DNA of 64,000 bases, taken from NCBI GenBank assembly GCA_023399055.1, contig JAEWQV010000014.1, forward strand, positions 496,001 through 560,000. Reading direction: 5' to 3'. Origin of the DNA: Bacillota bacterium (lineage in GTDB: Bacteria; Bacillota; Clostridia; Lachnospirales; Lachnospiraceae). The notes under the pieces were generated by a model, which was not told where the DNA came from, searched no databases, and saw only the letters and a list, made by a program, of their open reading frames with translations. Positions within the stretch are counted from its first letter, which is position 1, and each line of letters begins with the position of its first letter. Positions 28,238 to 37,283 of the stretch are shown piece by piece. A program made the translations under genes and the position numbers.

Positions 28238-29071
28238 TTAATCTAGTTCAAAGCCCCTGCCTAAAAGCGATGCACTTTGCGTCGCATAAACAAAACTATC
28301 ATCTTGCAAGTTTTTAACATAATCCTTTACTAATACTAATTCTTGTTTGTTCACAACAGTTTGAATCAGCATCTTTTTCTTAACATTTGAGGTATCCATA
28401 CCCTGAATAAAGGTAACACCTCGTTTTAAATCATTTCTAATATACTGGGTGATATCCAAATACTGATCGGACATAATACTAACATTGTAATACTTTTTAC
28501 CACCAATCATAACATAATCTGTGACATAGCTTTGAATATAGTTACTAATAAAGGAATAGACGATTAATGTTAAATTACCATATAATATCGAGGAAAAAAT
28601 AATTGCAGAATTCAGCACAAGAAAATAGGTGCCAATGGTAATTCCTCGTTTTTCCTTAAGATACATTCCAATGATGGCTTCCGGCCCATTGGACATGCGC
28701 TGTCTCATAATTATACCTACTGCAGCACCTAATATGATTCCGCCTGACACGGCTGCAATGATAGGGTCCGTTTCGAAGGGTGGAACTATTTTATCCATAA
28801 TTCCTAGATAAAAGGTAAAAATATAGAAGCTGAAGGCAGCAAAAAAGATTTGAATTTTATCATATCGAAAGAAAGACCATATAAAAACTGGAAGTGCCAT
28901 TAAAAACAACATGACTTGAGTATTCATACCTGTTAGGTTATGTATTACCGTTGCCAATCCGCCAAATCCGGCAGCCACCAGGTCATTTGCCACTAATATT
29001 CTACTAAAAGCAAAGGTTGCAATAAATTGTCCAAATGCAATCCATAATAGTTTTTTAATCATTTCCTTCAT
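28238..29071 (-). CDS. YitT family membrane protein (DUF161/DUF2179)
   Basis: 277 residues from the ATG preceded by GGAGG. Five or six hydrophobic helices occupy residues about 5-190; a C-terminal soluble DUF2179 domain of about 80 residues follows (GVTFIQGMDTSN is the signature-like GAT/GxG segment). YitT proteins are widespread in Firmicutes; their function is unproven, with a transport role suspected. It stands alone, between the response regulator and the MetE-like gene. Confidence 0.85.
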   Translation of the reverse strand: MKEMIKKLLWIAFGQFIATFAFSRILVANDLVAAGFGGLATVIHNLTGMNTQVMLFLMALPVFIWSFFRYDKIQIFFAAFSFYIFTFYLGIMDKIVPPFETDPIIAAVSGGIILGAAVGIIMRQRMSNGPEAIIGMYLKEKRGITIGTYFLVLNSAIIFSSILYGNLTLIVYSFISNYIQSYVTDYVMIGGKKYYNVSIMSDQYLDITQYIRNDLKRGVTFIQGMDTSNVKKKMLIQTVVNKQELVLVKDYVKNLQDDSFVYATQSASLLGRGFELD

Positions 29072-29173
29072 GTCATTATCCTCCAGGGTTTTCGTCCGTA
29101 TAATTACTTCTAGTATTAATAACTTAAATTGATAATCCATTGCCTTTTGCGCACAATTGCTATCTTATCATAG

Positions 29174-29207
29174 AAAAAGCGGTATAGCAAACGCTAAACC
29201 GCTTTTT
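29174..29207 (-). terminator. Terminator of the MetE-like gene
   Basis: AAAAAGCGGT and ACCGCTTTTT (29174-29183, 29198-29207) form a 10-bp stem with an inner AGC/GCT pair. It is 58 bp after the stop and rich in T on the exit side. Confidence 0.8.
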
Positions 29208-29265
29208 AAATCTACATTTTAATAAGACTATTATAAGGTATTACAATAATTCAATAACACTCAAC

Positions 29266-30378
29266 TTACTTCCAGATCTCTTCTGATATTTCTCTAACCA
29301 ATTTTAATTTCGCCCATTGTTCATCTTCGGTAAGTATATTCCCTTCCTCTGTTGAGGCAAAGCCACATTGAGGACTAAGATACAACCTTTCCAGAGGCAC
29401 GTATTGTTCTGCTTCATGAATTCTTTTAATTATATTTTCTTTTTCTTCCAAGGTAGGTGATTTTGTGGTGACAAGTCCTAATACTACTTTCTTGTCTTCA
29501 CTCACATATTTTAATGGCTCAAAATCACCGGAGCGATCATCATCAAATTCTAAATAGAAGGCATTTACATTCTCTTTTGCAAAGAGGTCTTTTGCAACAC
29601 GCTCGTAGCTTCCTTCACAAGCCCAAGTAGAATGAAAGTTACCACGGCAAATATGTGTGTTTACCACTAAATCTTCTGGTTTATCTTCTAGAGCTAAATT
29701 ATTAATATTGATTAATTTCTCGATTATTAGTTGTAACCCTTCCTCATCGGTTCCTAAGATGAAGCAAGCATGCTCATCCACGCACACTCCCCAGGTACAA
29801 TCGTCAAACTGAATATTTCTACAACCAGCATCGTATAGCGCTTTGATAACTTTTTTATAACCATTCGCTATATCCTGATGCAGTTCCTCTTCCTTTGGAT
29901 AAAATGCATTGGTACTTGCCAAGTTAGCTGGTGTAATCATCTGAAATAAAAACTGTGCTGGAGATGGAATCGTCTGTCTAGCAACGGTATTCTCATCTTC
30001 AAATTGCTTGACGAACTTAAAATGCTCTACAAACGGATGATCTTCAACAGATACTTTACCTGTTAAGAAAGTATCATCAATTAAAGCAGGTTCACCGTGA
30101 AATGGAATTCCTTCCTTTGTTTTTTCATGACCTACACCGTTAAAGGCCCACATAAAATCTAGATGCCAGGAACTTCTTCTAAACTCTCCATCCGTTATTA
30201 CACGAAGTCCAGCTGCTTTTTGCTTTGAGATTAAATCTGTAATTGCTTTATCTTCTACTGTCTTCAGTTCTTCCTTTGTTATTTTACCTTCTGCAAAATC
30301 ACTTCTTGCCTGCTTTAAATATTCAGGTCTCAAAAAACTTCCCACAATATCAAATCTAAAAGGTGCATTCTTACTCAT
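29266..30378 (-). CDS. MetE-like cobalamin-independent methyltransferase (YxjG/YxjH type)
   Basis: 370 residues, matching the C-terminal catalytic half of MetE and the short B. subtilis YxjG/YxjH proteins. The zinc-binding set is visible: THICRGN (His and Cys) and SPQCGF (second Cys). VITDGEFRR is the common N-terminal family element. The short form probably moves a methyl group to homocysteine from a donor other than the triglutamyl folate. I looked for an S-box riboswitch upstream, as seen in Bacillus, and found none. Confidence 0.85.
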   Translation of the reverse strand: MSKNAPFRFDIVGSFLRPEYLKQARSDFAEGKITKEELKTVEDKAITDLISKQKAAGLRVITDGEFRRSSWHLDFMWAFNGVGHEKTKEGIPFHGEPALIDDTFLTGKVSVEDHPFVEHFKFVKQFEDENTVARQTIPSPAQFLFQMITPANLASTNAFYPKEEELHQDIANGYKKVIKALYDAGCRNIQFDDCTWGVCVDEHACFILGTDEEGLQLIIEKLININNLALEDKPEDLVVNTHICRGNFHSTWACEGSYERVAKDLFAKENVNAFYLEFDDDRSGDFEPLKYVSEDKKVVLGLVTTKSPTLEEKENIIKRIHEAEQYVPLERLYLSPQCGFASTEEGNILTEDEQWAKLKLVREISEEIWK

Positions 30379-30398
30379 ACTCTTATCTCCTCATCCAA

Positions 30399-30509
30399 TC
30401 AATTTTTCATTTTATAACTTATTCTGTTAGCAATTCTTTGTTTTAGGAACTCTTTCTCCTTTTCACCAATTTCCTTCATGAGTTTCTTATTCCGGAATTT
30501 ATTAAACAC
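30399..30509 (-). other. Small open frame upstream of the MetE-like gene (gene remnant or micro-ORF)
   Basis: A 36-codon frame from a GTG (or 26 codons from an internal ATG), ending 20 bp before the MetE-like start. The product, ending KQRIANRISYKMKN, is highly charged and protein-like (FNKFRNKKLMKE near its start). No convincing ribosome-binding site precedes either start. It may be a decayed gene end or a leader frame. Confidence 0.25.
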
Positions 30510-30648
30510 TGATTTTTCATTCTTTATTAATTAATACTTATGTTATATATTTCTGCAAACCTTTTATGTACTTGAATTTATTAGTCCCCTTCATATTTTA
30601 TATTTGTAGTATATTTTATTTTTTACTTATTGAAAAATACATAAAAAT

Positions 30649-30685
30649 ATGGGTTTGATATAGTTTAAAGCTATACCAAACCCAT
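30649..30685 (-). terminator. Terminator of the arabinose operon
   Basis: ATGGGTTTG and CAAACCCAT, extended by TATAG/CTATA, close a stem of about 15 pairs with a short loop. On the minus strand it exits into a T-rich run, 57 bp past the kinase stop. Confidence 0.8.
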
Positions 30686-30741
30686 ACTATGTTATTTTAT
30701 TTCTTTTAACGCTTACATTTGAAGTTATACATCCTTCGATT

Positions 30742-32349
30742 TTACTTTAAAGAATCAACTGCAGCTCTCTCAACAGCCAGACCTTTTTTATAGAGTGCCA
30801 TGAATTGTTCAAATCCCTGTACATCCTTTTGATCTGGTTCCATTTTTAAGCTTGGCATATCTGCAAATACTTTATTATTTAGATAATCATCTAAGGTTTC
30901 CGCCTCTGCCTTATTTGCCATATAGGAAGCAAGAATTGCGATTCCCCAGGCTCCACCTTCACCTGCAGTCTCCATTACACTAACAGGAACATTAATAGCG
31001 GCAGCCATAATTTTCTGTCCAACACCTTTTGTTTTAAACAAGCCACCATGACCTAGGATTTCGTCTAGTTCAACACCTTCTTGCTTCAAAAGAATGTCAA
31101 GACCAATTTTTAATGCACCAAGTGAGGTATACAGATGTGTCCTCATAAAATTAGCAAGATTGAATTTACTTTCAGCAGAACGTACAAAAAGTGGTCTACC
31201 TTCTTCAAAGCCTGTGATGTGCTCACCAGAAAGATATCCGTAGGATAATAACCCTCCACAGTCTGAATCACCTTGCAGTGCCTGAGTATAAAGTAGTTCA
31301 TATAATCTATTTGTATCAACAGGTGCTCCAAGAATTTTTGAAAACTCATCAAATAAGGAAACCCAAGCATTTAAATCTGAGGAACAATTGTTAGAATGAG
31401 CCATAGCAACAAGACTTCCGCTTGGGGTAGTTACTAAATCAATCTCATGATAAACCTTGGACAACTCTCTTTCTAGAACAATCATAGCAAAAACACTGGT
31501 TCCTGCTGATACATTACCGGTACGCTTTGCAACACTATTGGTAGCTACCATACCTGTTCCTGCATCACCCTCTGGAGGGCATAATGGAATACCAGCTTTT
31601 AGTTCGCCTGTGATATCCAGAAGTTTTGCACCTTCCTCGGATAATTCACCAGCACTTTCTCCTGCTACTAATACTTTAGGCATTACTTCTTCCAGTTTCC
31701 AGGAAAACTCTTCTGCTTCAATTATATGGTTGAATTTATCTATCATATGTGTATTAAAGCTATTAGTAGTTAGATCAATTGGGAACATACCGGAAGCCTC
31801 ACCAACACCTAATACCTTCTGGCCAGTTAACTTCCAATGGATATAGCCTGCCACTGTAGTAAAAAATGCAACATCCTTTACATGGGATTCTTTATTTAAA
31901 ATCGCCTGATAAAGATGTGCAATGCTCCATCTTTGGGGTATATTGTATTGAAATAACTCTGTTAAAATCCCAGAGGCTTGTTCCGTTATTGTATTTCTCC
32001 AGGTTCGGAAAGGTACCAGAAGCTCTCCCTTTTGGTCAAAAGCCATATACCCATGCATCATACCACTAAAGCCAATAGCTTTCATCTTTTGAATTTTCAC
32101 TTCGTACTTCTGCTTAACTGCTTCCGCCATGGAGCGATAACTATTTTGTACTCCTGTCCAAATATCTTCCAAACTATAAGTCCAAACATTATCTATGTAA
32201 CTATTTTCCCAATCATGACTGCCAGATGCAATCGCCTCATGATTTTCATCAATTAATACCGCTTTAATTCGGGTAGATCCCAGCTCAATACCTAGTACTG
32301 CATTTCCATCTAAAATTGTTTTTTTTACATCGTTTATAGAAAGACTCAT
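30742..32349 (-). CDS. araB: FGGY-family carbohydrate kinase, probably L-ribulokinase
   Basis: 535 residues. GIELGSTRIKAVLID is the N-terminal phosphate-binding loop of FGGY kinases, and ETAGEGGAWGIA is the C-terminal ATP site. It does not read like the classical E. coli AraB (568 residues), so L-ribulose phosphorylation is inferred from its place after araA and araD. The pathway is L-arabinose to L-ribulose (AraA), L-ribulose 5-phosphate (this kinase) and D-xylulose 5-phosphate (AraD). AGGAGG precedes the ATG. A 20-bp hairpin sits just before that site. Confidence 0.8.
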   Translation of the reverse strand: MSLSINDVKKTILDGNAVLGIELGSTRIKAVLIDENHEAIASGSHDWENSYIDNVWTYSLEDIWTGVQNSYRSMAEAVKQKYEVKIQKMKAIGFSGMMHGYMAFDQKGELLVPFRTWRNTITEQASGILTELFQYNIPQRWSIAHLYQAILNKESHVKDVAFFTTVAGYIHWKLTGQKVLGVGEASGMFPIDLTTNSFNTHMIDKFNHIIEAEEFSWKLEEVMPKVLVAGESAGELSEEGAKLLDITGELKAGIPLCPPEGDAGTGMVATNSVAKRTGNVSAGTSVFAMIVLERELSKVYHEIDLVTTPSGSLVAMAHSNNCSSDLNAWVSLFDEFSKILGAPVDTNRLYELLYTQALQGDSDCGGLLSYGYLSGEHITGFEEGRPLFVRSAESKFNLANFMRTHLYTSLGALKIGLDILLKQEGVELDEILGHGGLFKTKGVGQKIMAAAINVPVSVMETAGEGGAWGIAILASYMANKAEAETLDDYLNNKVFADMPSLKMEPDQKDVQGFEQFMALYKKGLAVERAAVDSLK

Positions 32350-32369
32350 GAATACCTCCTTAATAGATA

Positions 32370-32427
32370 GAAAGGTAATTGTAAAACTGTATCCATATTA
32401 TGACCTTCAGTTTAACAATTACCTTTC
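32370..32427 (-). promoter_or_regulatory. 20-bp intra-operon hairpin before the kinase gene
   Basis: Arms 32370-32389 and 32408-32427 match at 19 of 20 positions, with an 18-base loop. It lies between araD and the kinase gene, about 10 bases from the AGGAGG site. There is no T-run after it, so it looks like an RNA processing or stability structure and not a terminator. Confidence 0.65.
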
Positions 32428-32537
32428 GTAGTACAGCCTTATTTTTTAATTGAAATTATGATTATAGTGTGAAAATTTGTAATCATACATATTTAGCTTC
32501 ACTTTTAAATCATACTTTGACTCTTTAATCAAATAAA

Positions 32538-33230
32538 CTACTGACCGTAATATGCATTTTCTCCGTGTTTACGTAGGTAGTGCTTATCCGCAATCACCTG
32601 TGGAGCAGGCTTAATATTAGGATTTATTAGTTCTGAATAACAGGACATTTTTGCAAGTTCTTCTAAGACAACTGCATTATGTACCGCTTCATGTGCATCC
32701 TTACCCCAAGTGAAAGGTCCATGATTGGTACATAAAATCCCTGGCATGCTTTTTGGTTTTATATTGCCTTTCTCCAAGGTTTCAATAATAACCAGCCCTG
32801 TATTCTTTTCATATTCTATATTGATTTCTTCCTCTGTCAGGCTTCTGGCACATGGAATTGGTCCATAGAAATAATCCGCATGGGTCGTTCCATAAAGAGG
32901 GATACTTCTACCTGCCTGTGCCCAAGAGGTTGCCCAAGTGGAATGAGTGTGTACAATACCACCAATCTCGGGATATTTCTTATATAATTCAATGTGAGTA
33001 GCTGTATCAGAAGATGGCTTGTAGTTACCTTCGATACGATTACCTTCCAAATCAACGACAACCATATCCTCGGCTTTCATACTTTCATACTCCACACCGC
33101 TAGGTTTGATAACCATATAACCAGTTTCACGATCAATACCACTAACATTACCCCAAGTAAAGGTTACAAGTCCACGTTTTGGAAGCTCCATATTTGCCTG
33201 AAAAACCTGTTCTTTTAAATGTTCCAGCAT
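32538..33230 (-). CDS. araD: L-ribulose-5-phosphate 4-epimerase
   Basis: 230 residues, a class II aldolase fold enzyme. GNVSGID and KPSGV bind the phosphate. HTHSTWATSWAQAG gives two zinc-binding histidines and NHGPFTWG the third. It interconverts L-ribulose 5-phosphate and D-xylulose 5-phosphate, feeding arabinose into the pentose phosphate pathway. The start at MLEHLKEQV is set by AAAGGAT; the longest frame adds 13 unsupported residues. It lies between araA (93 bp upstream) and the kinase gene. Confidence 0.95.
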   Translation of the reverse strand: MLEHLKEQVFQANMELPKRGLVTFTWGNVSGIDRETGYMVIKPSGVEYESMKAEDMVVVDLEGNRIEGNYKPSSDTATHIELYKKYPEIGGIVHTHSTWATSWAQAGRSIPLYGTTHADYFYGPIPCARSLTEEEINIEYEKNTGLVIIETLEKGNIKPKSMPGILCTNHGPFTWGKDAHEAVHNAVVLEELAKMSCYSELINPNIKPAPQVIADKHYLRKHGENAYYGQ

Positions 33231-33323
33231 AATAATCCTTTCTAAATTAAACTTATCAAAAGCATTCAATTACCTTTTTCTATAATTTGCATAGACCAAA
33301 CTTTTATCATGCTTTTTGACTAT

Positions 33324-34817
33324 TTATTTAAAAGCAATAGAATTCCATCTAAGTTCGTTTTTAAAGTTTCTGATATTTGTGTTTTTATCAATTAAAACAG
33401 CTTCAATTCCCATAGCAGCTGCCCAATCACACATCTGCTCTGCAGTTAAGTCATAGGAGAAAGCAGTATGATGTGCTCCACCAGCTAAAATCCAAGCTTC
33501 TGCACCAGTGATTAAGTCTGGTTCTGGACGCCAGAAAGCACTTGCAACAGGAAGCTTAGGCATAGGGGTATCCTGTGGTAAGCATTCTACATCATTTACT
33601 AAGAGGCGGAAGCGGTTACCTAAATCAATAAGAGAGGTTGCAACACCTTTTCCAGCCTTGGAGGTAAATACAAGACGAGCTGGGTCTTCTCTTTTGCCCA
33701 TAGATAAAGGATTTACTTTAATACCAACTTTGCTGCCAGCTATGGTAGGACATACTTCAAGCATATGCGCCTGTAAAATACCTTCTTTACCAGGTTCAAA
33801 ATGATAGGTATAGTCTTCCATGAAGGAGGTACCCTTTGCATCTTTTTTCCCTTCGGTCATGAGCTTCATGAGACGTACCATTGCTGCTGTTTTCCAGTCA
33901 CCTTCGCCACCGAAACCATAGCCTTTTGCCATAAGTCTTTGAATTGCAAGACCTGGAAGCTGTTTTAAACCGGATAATACTTCAAAATTAGTAACGATTG
34001 CATGATAATCATGTTCTGTAAGGAACTTTTCAAAACCAATTTCAATACCCGCCTGCACAGCTACATGCTCTCTAAATTCCTTTGGATCTCTGCCATCAAG
34101 AAGAATTTCATATTGATCATAATACTCATCAACTAAGGCATTTATATCACCTTCTGGAACTTGTTGTACATATTCTGCGATATCTGTAATGTTATAAGCA
34201 TCGATTTCCCAGCCAAATTTAATATGTGCCTCTACCTTATCACCTTCGGTAACTGCAACATTTCTCATGTTATCGCCCACACGAAGAACACGAATATGGC
34301 TGCTCTCGATAATACCTACCGCTGTTATCATCCAATCTGCAATACGTTCCTGAACCTTTTTATCTTCCCAGAAACCAACAATTACTTTTCTTTCAATTCC
34401 CATACGGCTTACGATATGTCCAAATTCTCTGTCACCGTGTGCGGACTGGTTGGTGTTCATGAAGTCCATATCAATGCTGTCATATGGAATATCTCTGTTA
34501 AACTGTGTATGTAAGTGTAATAAAGGTTTTCTAAATTCCTGTAAGCCTAAAATCCAGGACTTTGCTGGGGAGAAGGTATGCATCCAAGTAATAACGCCGG
34601 CACAGCTTTCATCCCTATTTGCGTCATTAAATAATACACGAATAGAAACATTGTCAATCAGGGTTGGTTTCCAAACCACTTCAAATGGTAGGACACCCGA
34701 TTTATTTAACCCATCCACGATGATTCTGGAATGTTCTGCAACCACCTGTAAACATTCATCTCCATATAAAGACTGTGAACCAGTTGCAAACCAGATTTGA
34801 TAATTCTTCTTTATCAT
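33324..34817 (-). CDS. araA: L-arabinose isomerase
   Basis: 497 residues, the usual length. It converts L-arabinose to L-ribulose with a Mn ion. Metal and catalytic residues are recognisable in GEGDWKTAA, FMEDYTYHF, AHMLEVCPT and GGAHHTAFS. The opening IWFATGSQSLYGDE is highly conserved. It is first of the three catabolic genes, behind a good site (GGAGGTATAGA). The AraC-type gene upstream lies in the same direction with a 214-bp gap holding a promoter. Confidence 0.97.
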   Translation of the reverse strand: MIKKNYQIWFATGSQSLYGDECLQVVAEHSRIIVDGLNKSGVLPFEVVWKPTLIDNVSIRVLFNDANRDESCAGVITWMHTFSPAKSWILGLQEFRKPLLHLHTQFNRDIPYDSIDMDFMNTNQSAHGDREFGHIVSRMGIERKVIVGFWEDKKVQERIADWMITAVGIIESSHIRVLRVGDNMRNVAVTEGDKVEAHIKFGWEIDAYNITDIAEYVQQVPEGDINALVDEYYDQYEILLDGRDPKEFREHVAVQAGIEIGFEKFLTEHDYHAIVTNFEVLSGLKQLPGLAIQRLMAKGYGFGGEGDWKTAAMVRLMKLMTEGKKDAKGTSFMEDYTYHFEPGKEGILQAHMLEVCPTIAGSKVGIKVNPLSMGKREDPARLVFTSKAGKGVATSLIDLGNRFRLLVNDVECLPQDTPMPKLPVASAFWRPEPDLITGAEAWILAGGAHHTAFSYDLTAEQMCDWAAAMGIEAVLIDKNTNIRNFKNELRWNSIAFK

Positions 34818-34878
34818 AATTCTATACCTCCATAAAATTAATATTATTGTTAAGGTATCAAGCAGCTGACTAAAAATA

Positions 34879-34924
34879 TGAAAGCAGCTTTTGACACCTA
34901 TCGTTATAGGATAATAAAATTATA
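34879..34924 (-). promoter_or_regulatory. araA promoter region with a cre-like palindrome
   Basis: On the minus strand TATAAT (34924-34919) is a -10 about 100 bp before araA; TAGATA 17 bases upstream is a weak -35. Just downstream, AAAGC-A-GCTTT (34881-34891) within TGAAAGCAGCTTTTGA resembles a catabolite-repression (cre) site with one extra central base. Confidence 0.35.
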
Positions 34925-35031
34925 TTAAATTCTTGGTTTGATATCTATTGCTTCTTCCTACTACTTCATAAAAAAAGTTACCTATTCCTACTTTAAAAAA
35001 GCTTAGTCATTACAATAGTTCAACATAATTA

Positions 35032-36072
35032 CTAACCTTTCCGTAATTTTGCAGGTGTTGTTCCATATTTATCTACAAATATCTTATAAAAATAACCCTT
35101 ATTCTGATAGCCTACCTGTTCTGCAACATCGTCTACCGTCATCTTTGTAGTCTTAAGAAGTCTATGAGCATTCATCAATCTAAGATTTTGTACATATTCT
35201 AAATAAGTCACTCCAAGCTTCTCTTTTAATAAACGATTAAAATAATTCTCATTAAAATGAAATCTAGCTGTAAGTTCCTTAATAGTTATCGTAGCATAAT
35301 TATCTTCTATGAAGGCTTTAATTTCCTCATAAACCAACCAATTCATCTTCTTTCTCAAGTCATTGGAAAGGCTGAATTCATACATCTTGCTAATATGGTG
35401 TAACATTCGAAAGATAAGTCCTTTGCAAATATACTTAGAAGCAGTATCATGCATTTCTAATTCATTTAACAATTGATGAAATATTTCTTCTAACGTATGG
35501 TCTTCTGGATCTTTGGGTTTAAAATGCAGAAATTGATGAATGTCCTTTTGTTTCATTAAAGCAGTTCTAAGAAAGTTAAGCAGCTTTTCTTCTTCAATAT
35601 TCTCAACCATCGCCTGATCAAATATTTCATTGGATAGACCAAGAAATAATATAATATTCTTCTTATCCGAAAGATAATCCTGGTGGGGGCAGTTCTTGTC
35701 AATTAGACAAAGGTCACCTTTTTTAAAGGAAATGTCATTTCCCATAATCCGCTGTGTGAATTCACCTTCCACAATATAGGCAAGTTCAATAAAATCATGC
35801 GTATGATATTGTGTCTTACCTCCGGGTTCAAAATCACTATGGTAGGTGAAAGCTTGTGCAGATGGCTTAATGGTAGAATGCAAACTGCCACCTTCTTCAA
35901 TATTCCAGCATAAGATAAAGCTGCCTTCCTTTTCCGATAAAGGGAAGGTTTTAATATCAATCTTGTCTACCGAATATTCCGGACACATAATGCGTTGTCC
36001 CAAATCTGTTTCCAACTCGGTGGACTTATTCCTATATTTTGTTATATCAATACAATAGTCCACTAATCTCAT
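35032..36072 (-). CDS. AraC-family transcriptional regulator
   Basis: 346 residues. An N-terminal cupin domain (about 85-150) contains THDFIELAYIVEGE and KKGDLCLIDKNCPH, a sugar-sensing fold. The C-terminal pair of helix-turn-helices (about 245-345) has ITIKELTARFHFNENYFNRL and DDVAEQVGYQNKGYFYKIF, the latter the family signature. It precedes araA in the same direction and is probably the arabinose-responsive activator of the operon. It is not related to the GntR-type AraR of Bacillus. Confidence 0.88.
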   Translation of the reverse strand: MRLVDYCIDITKYRNKSTELETDLGQRIMCPEYSVDKIDIKTFPLSEKEGSFILCWNIEEGGSLHSTIKPSAQAFTYHSDFEPGGKTQYHTHDFIELAYIVEGEFTQRIMGNDISFKKGDLCLIDKNCPHQDYLSDKKNIILFLGLSNEIFDQAMVENIEEEKLLNFLRTALMKQKDIHQFLHFKPKDPEDHTLEEIFHQLLNELEMHDTASKYICKGLIFRMLHHISKMYEFSLSNDLRKKMNWLVYEEIKAFIEDNYATITIKELTARFHFNENYFNRLLKEKLGVTYLEYVQNLRLMNAHRLLKTTKMTVDDVAEQVGYQNKGYFYKIFVDKYGTTPAKLRKG

Positions 36073-36181
36073 ATTTACTCCATTTCTACTTACCTTACAT
36101 CAGCATACTTTTCAAACTACTATAAAACTGTATTACAACTATTAAATATTATTGTGATTTGTTTATAAATGATTTTAACCA

Positions 36182-36286
36182 TTAGAATGTCAAAAGCCTT
36201 CCTTAAACTGAAAGGGATGAATATGACTGTATCTATATTTGGGCTTATTCATTATATAAAGACCAAATTGGCTTTGGACACTCTAA
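36182..36286. repeat. Long inverted repeat between the LysR and AraC genes
   Basis: Arms 36182-36198 and 36270-36286 match at 15 of 17 positions and enclose 71 bases. It starts 6 bases beyond the LysR stop and may terminate that gene, but the long loop, containing no coding frame, is also compatible with a small structured or mobile repeat. Confidence 0.5.
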
Positions 36287-36292
36287 TCTAAT

Positions 36293-37204
36293 TTATGAGG
36301 TATAATCAGAGACATGCTGTTTTAAAGCTTCCATATACGCTTTACCATATCTGCTCAGAGGCATATTCTTCTGCTTTATTGTTCCCACTCGGATTCGTTC
36401 GTCCACCTGAAGTGGTTTTGCTATAATATTTTCTCCGTTTAACTCTTTGCTTATGACTCCGGTACTGACTGTATAGCCGTTTAAACCAACAGCAAGATTA
36501 AAGAGTGTGGCTCTATCTCTCACCTTAATATTTTTGTTACGATCAATGGTGCTTAAGATTTCTTCTGAAAAATAAAAGGAATTATAGTCTCCCTGCTCGA
36601 AGGATAAATAGGGGTATTCCTCCAGCTCCTCCAGGTTTAGCACCGTTCTTTCGGCAAGGGGATGTTTCGAACTAATAAATACATGAGGCTTTGCCACAAA
36701 TAGTTCATCAAACTCCAAATCATATTGTTTTATTAGCTTGGTTATAACCTCCTCATTTTTCGTGGAAGTATATAAAATTCCGATTTCACTTTTAAGCCTG
36801 CTGATATCTTCAATTATCTCATAAGTCTGTGTTTCGCGAAGGGTAAAATCATATTGAGCACCGCCAAATTCCCGAATAACATCCACAAACGCATTCACAG
36901 CAAAAGAATAATGTTGTGCAGATACTGAAAAGCGTGCACTTTGCTTCTTCACATTCAAGAATTTTTCTTCCAAAAGATTTGCCTGTTCCAGTACCTGTCT
37001 GGCATAGGAAAGGAACTCATCGCCCTCATTCGATACCACAATCCCTTTATTAGTACGATTAAATATAGTAATCTGCATTTCATTTTCCAATTCTTTAATG
37101 GCATTCGTGAGACTTGGCTGTGAGATAAATAACTCCTTAGCCGCTTCGCTAATGGTCCCTTTTTCAGCTACTATAACTACGTATTTTAATTGTTGTAAGG
37201 TCAT
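36293..37204 (-). CDS. LysR-family transcriptional regulator
   Basis: 303 residues starting MTLQQLKYVV. The N-terminal winged helix shows GTISEAAKELFISQPSLTNAIKELE. The effector domain of about 210 residues follows. LysR proteins usually act on a divergent neighbour, but here the gene lies 79 bp behind a tetR gene in the same direction, so the target is unclear. The start is supported by AGAGGTG 8 bases upstream. Confidence 0.88.
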   Translation of the reverse strand: MTLQQLKYVVIVAEKGTISEAAKELFISQPSLTNAIKELENEMQITIFNRTNKGIVVSNEGDEFLSYARQVLEQANLLEEKFLNVKKQSARFSVSAQHYSFAVNAFVDVIREFGGAQYDFTLRETQTYEIIEDISRLKSEIGILYTSTKNEEVITKLIKQYDLEFDELFVAKPHVFISSKHPLAERTVLNLEELEEYPYLSFEQGDYNSFYFSEEILSTIDRNKNIKVRDRATLFNLAVGLNGYTVSTGVISKELNGENIIAKPLQVDERIRVGTIKQKNMPLSRYGKAYMEALKQHVSDYTS

Positions 37205-37283
37205 TGAAACTTTCACCTCTTTCATAAATACAGCTTTTCATAAACAATGATATTATACACCAACTTAATATAATAATTTTAAC

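Noticed and set aside
30379..30741. S-box (SAM) riboswitch before the MetE-like gene
   Set aside because: I looked for the conserved S-box core on the minus strand and did not find it; only an AT-rich gap, a micro-ORF and the arabinose operon terminator are there.
31457..31846. Plus-strand frame of 129 codons
   Set aside because: Antisense shadow of the well-supported FGGY kinase gene.
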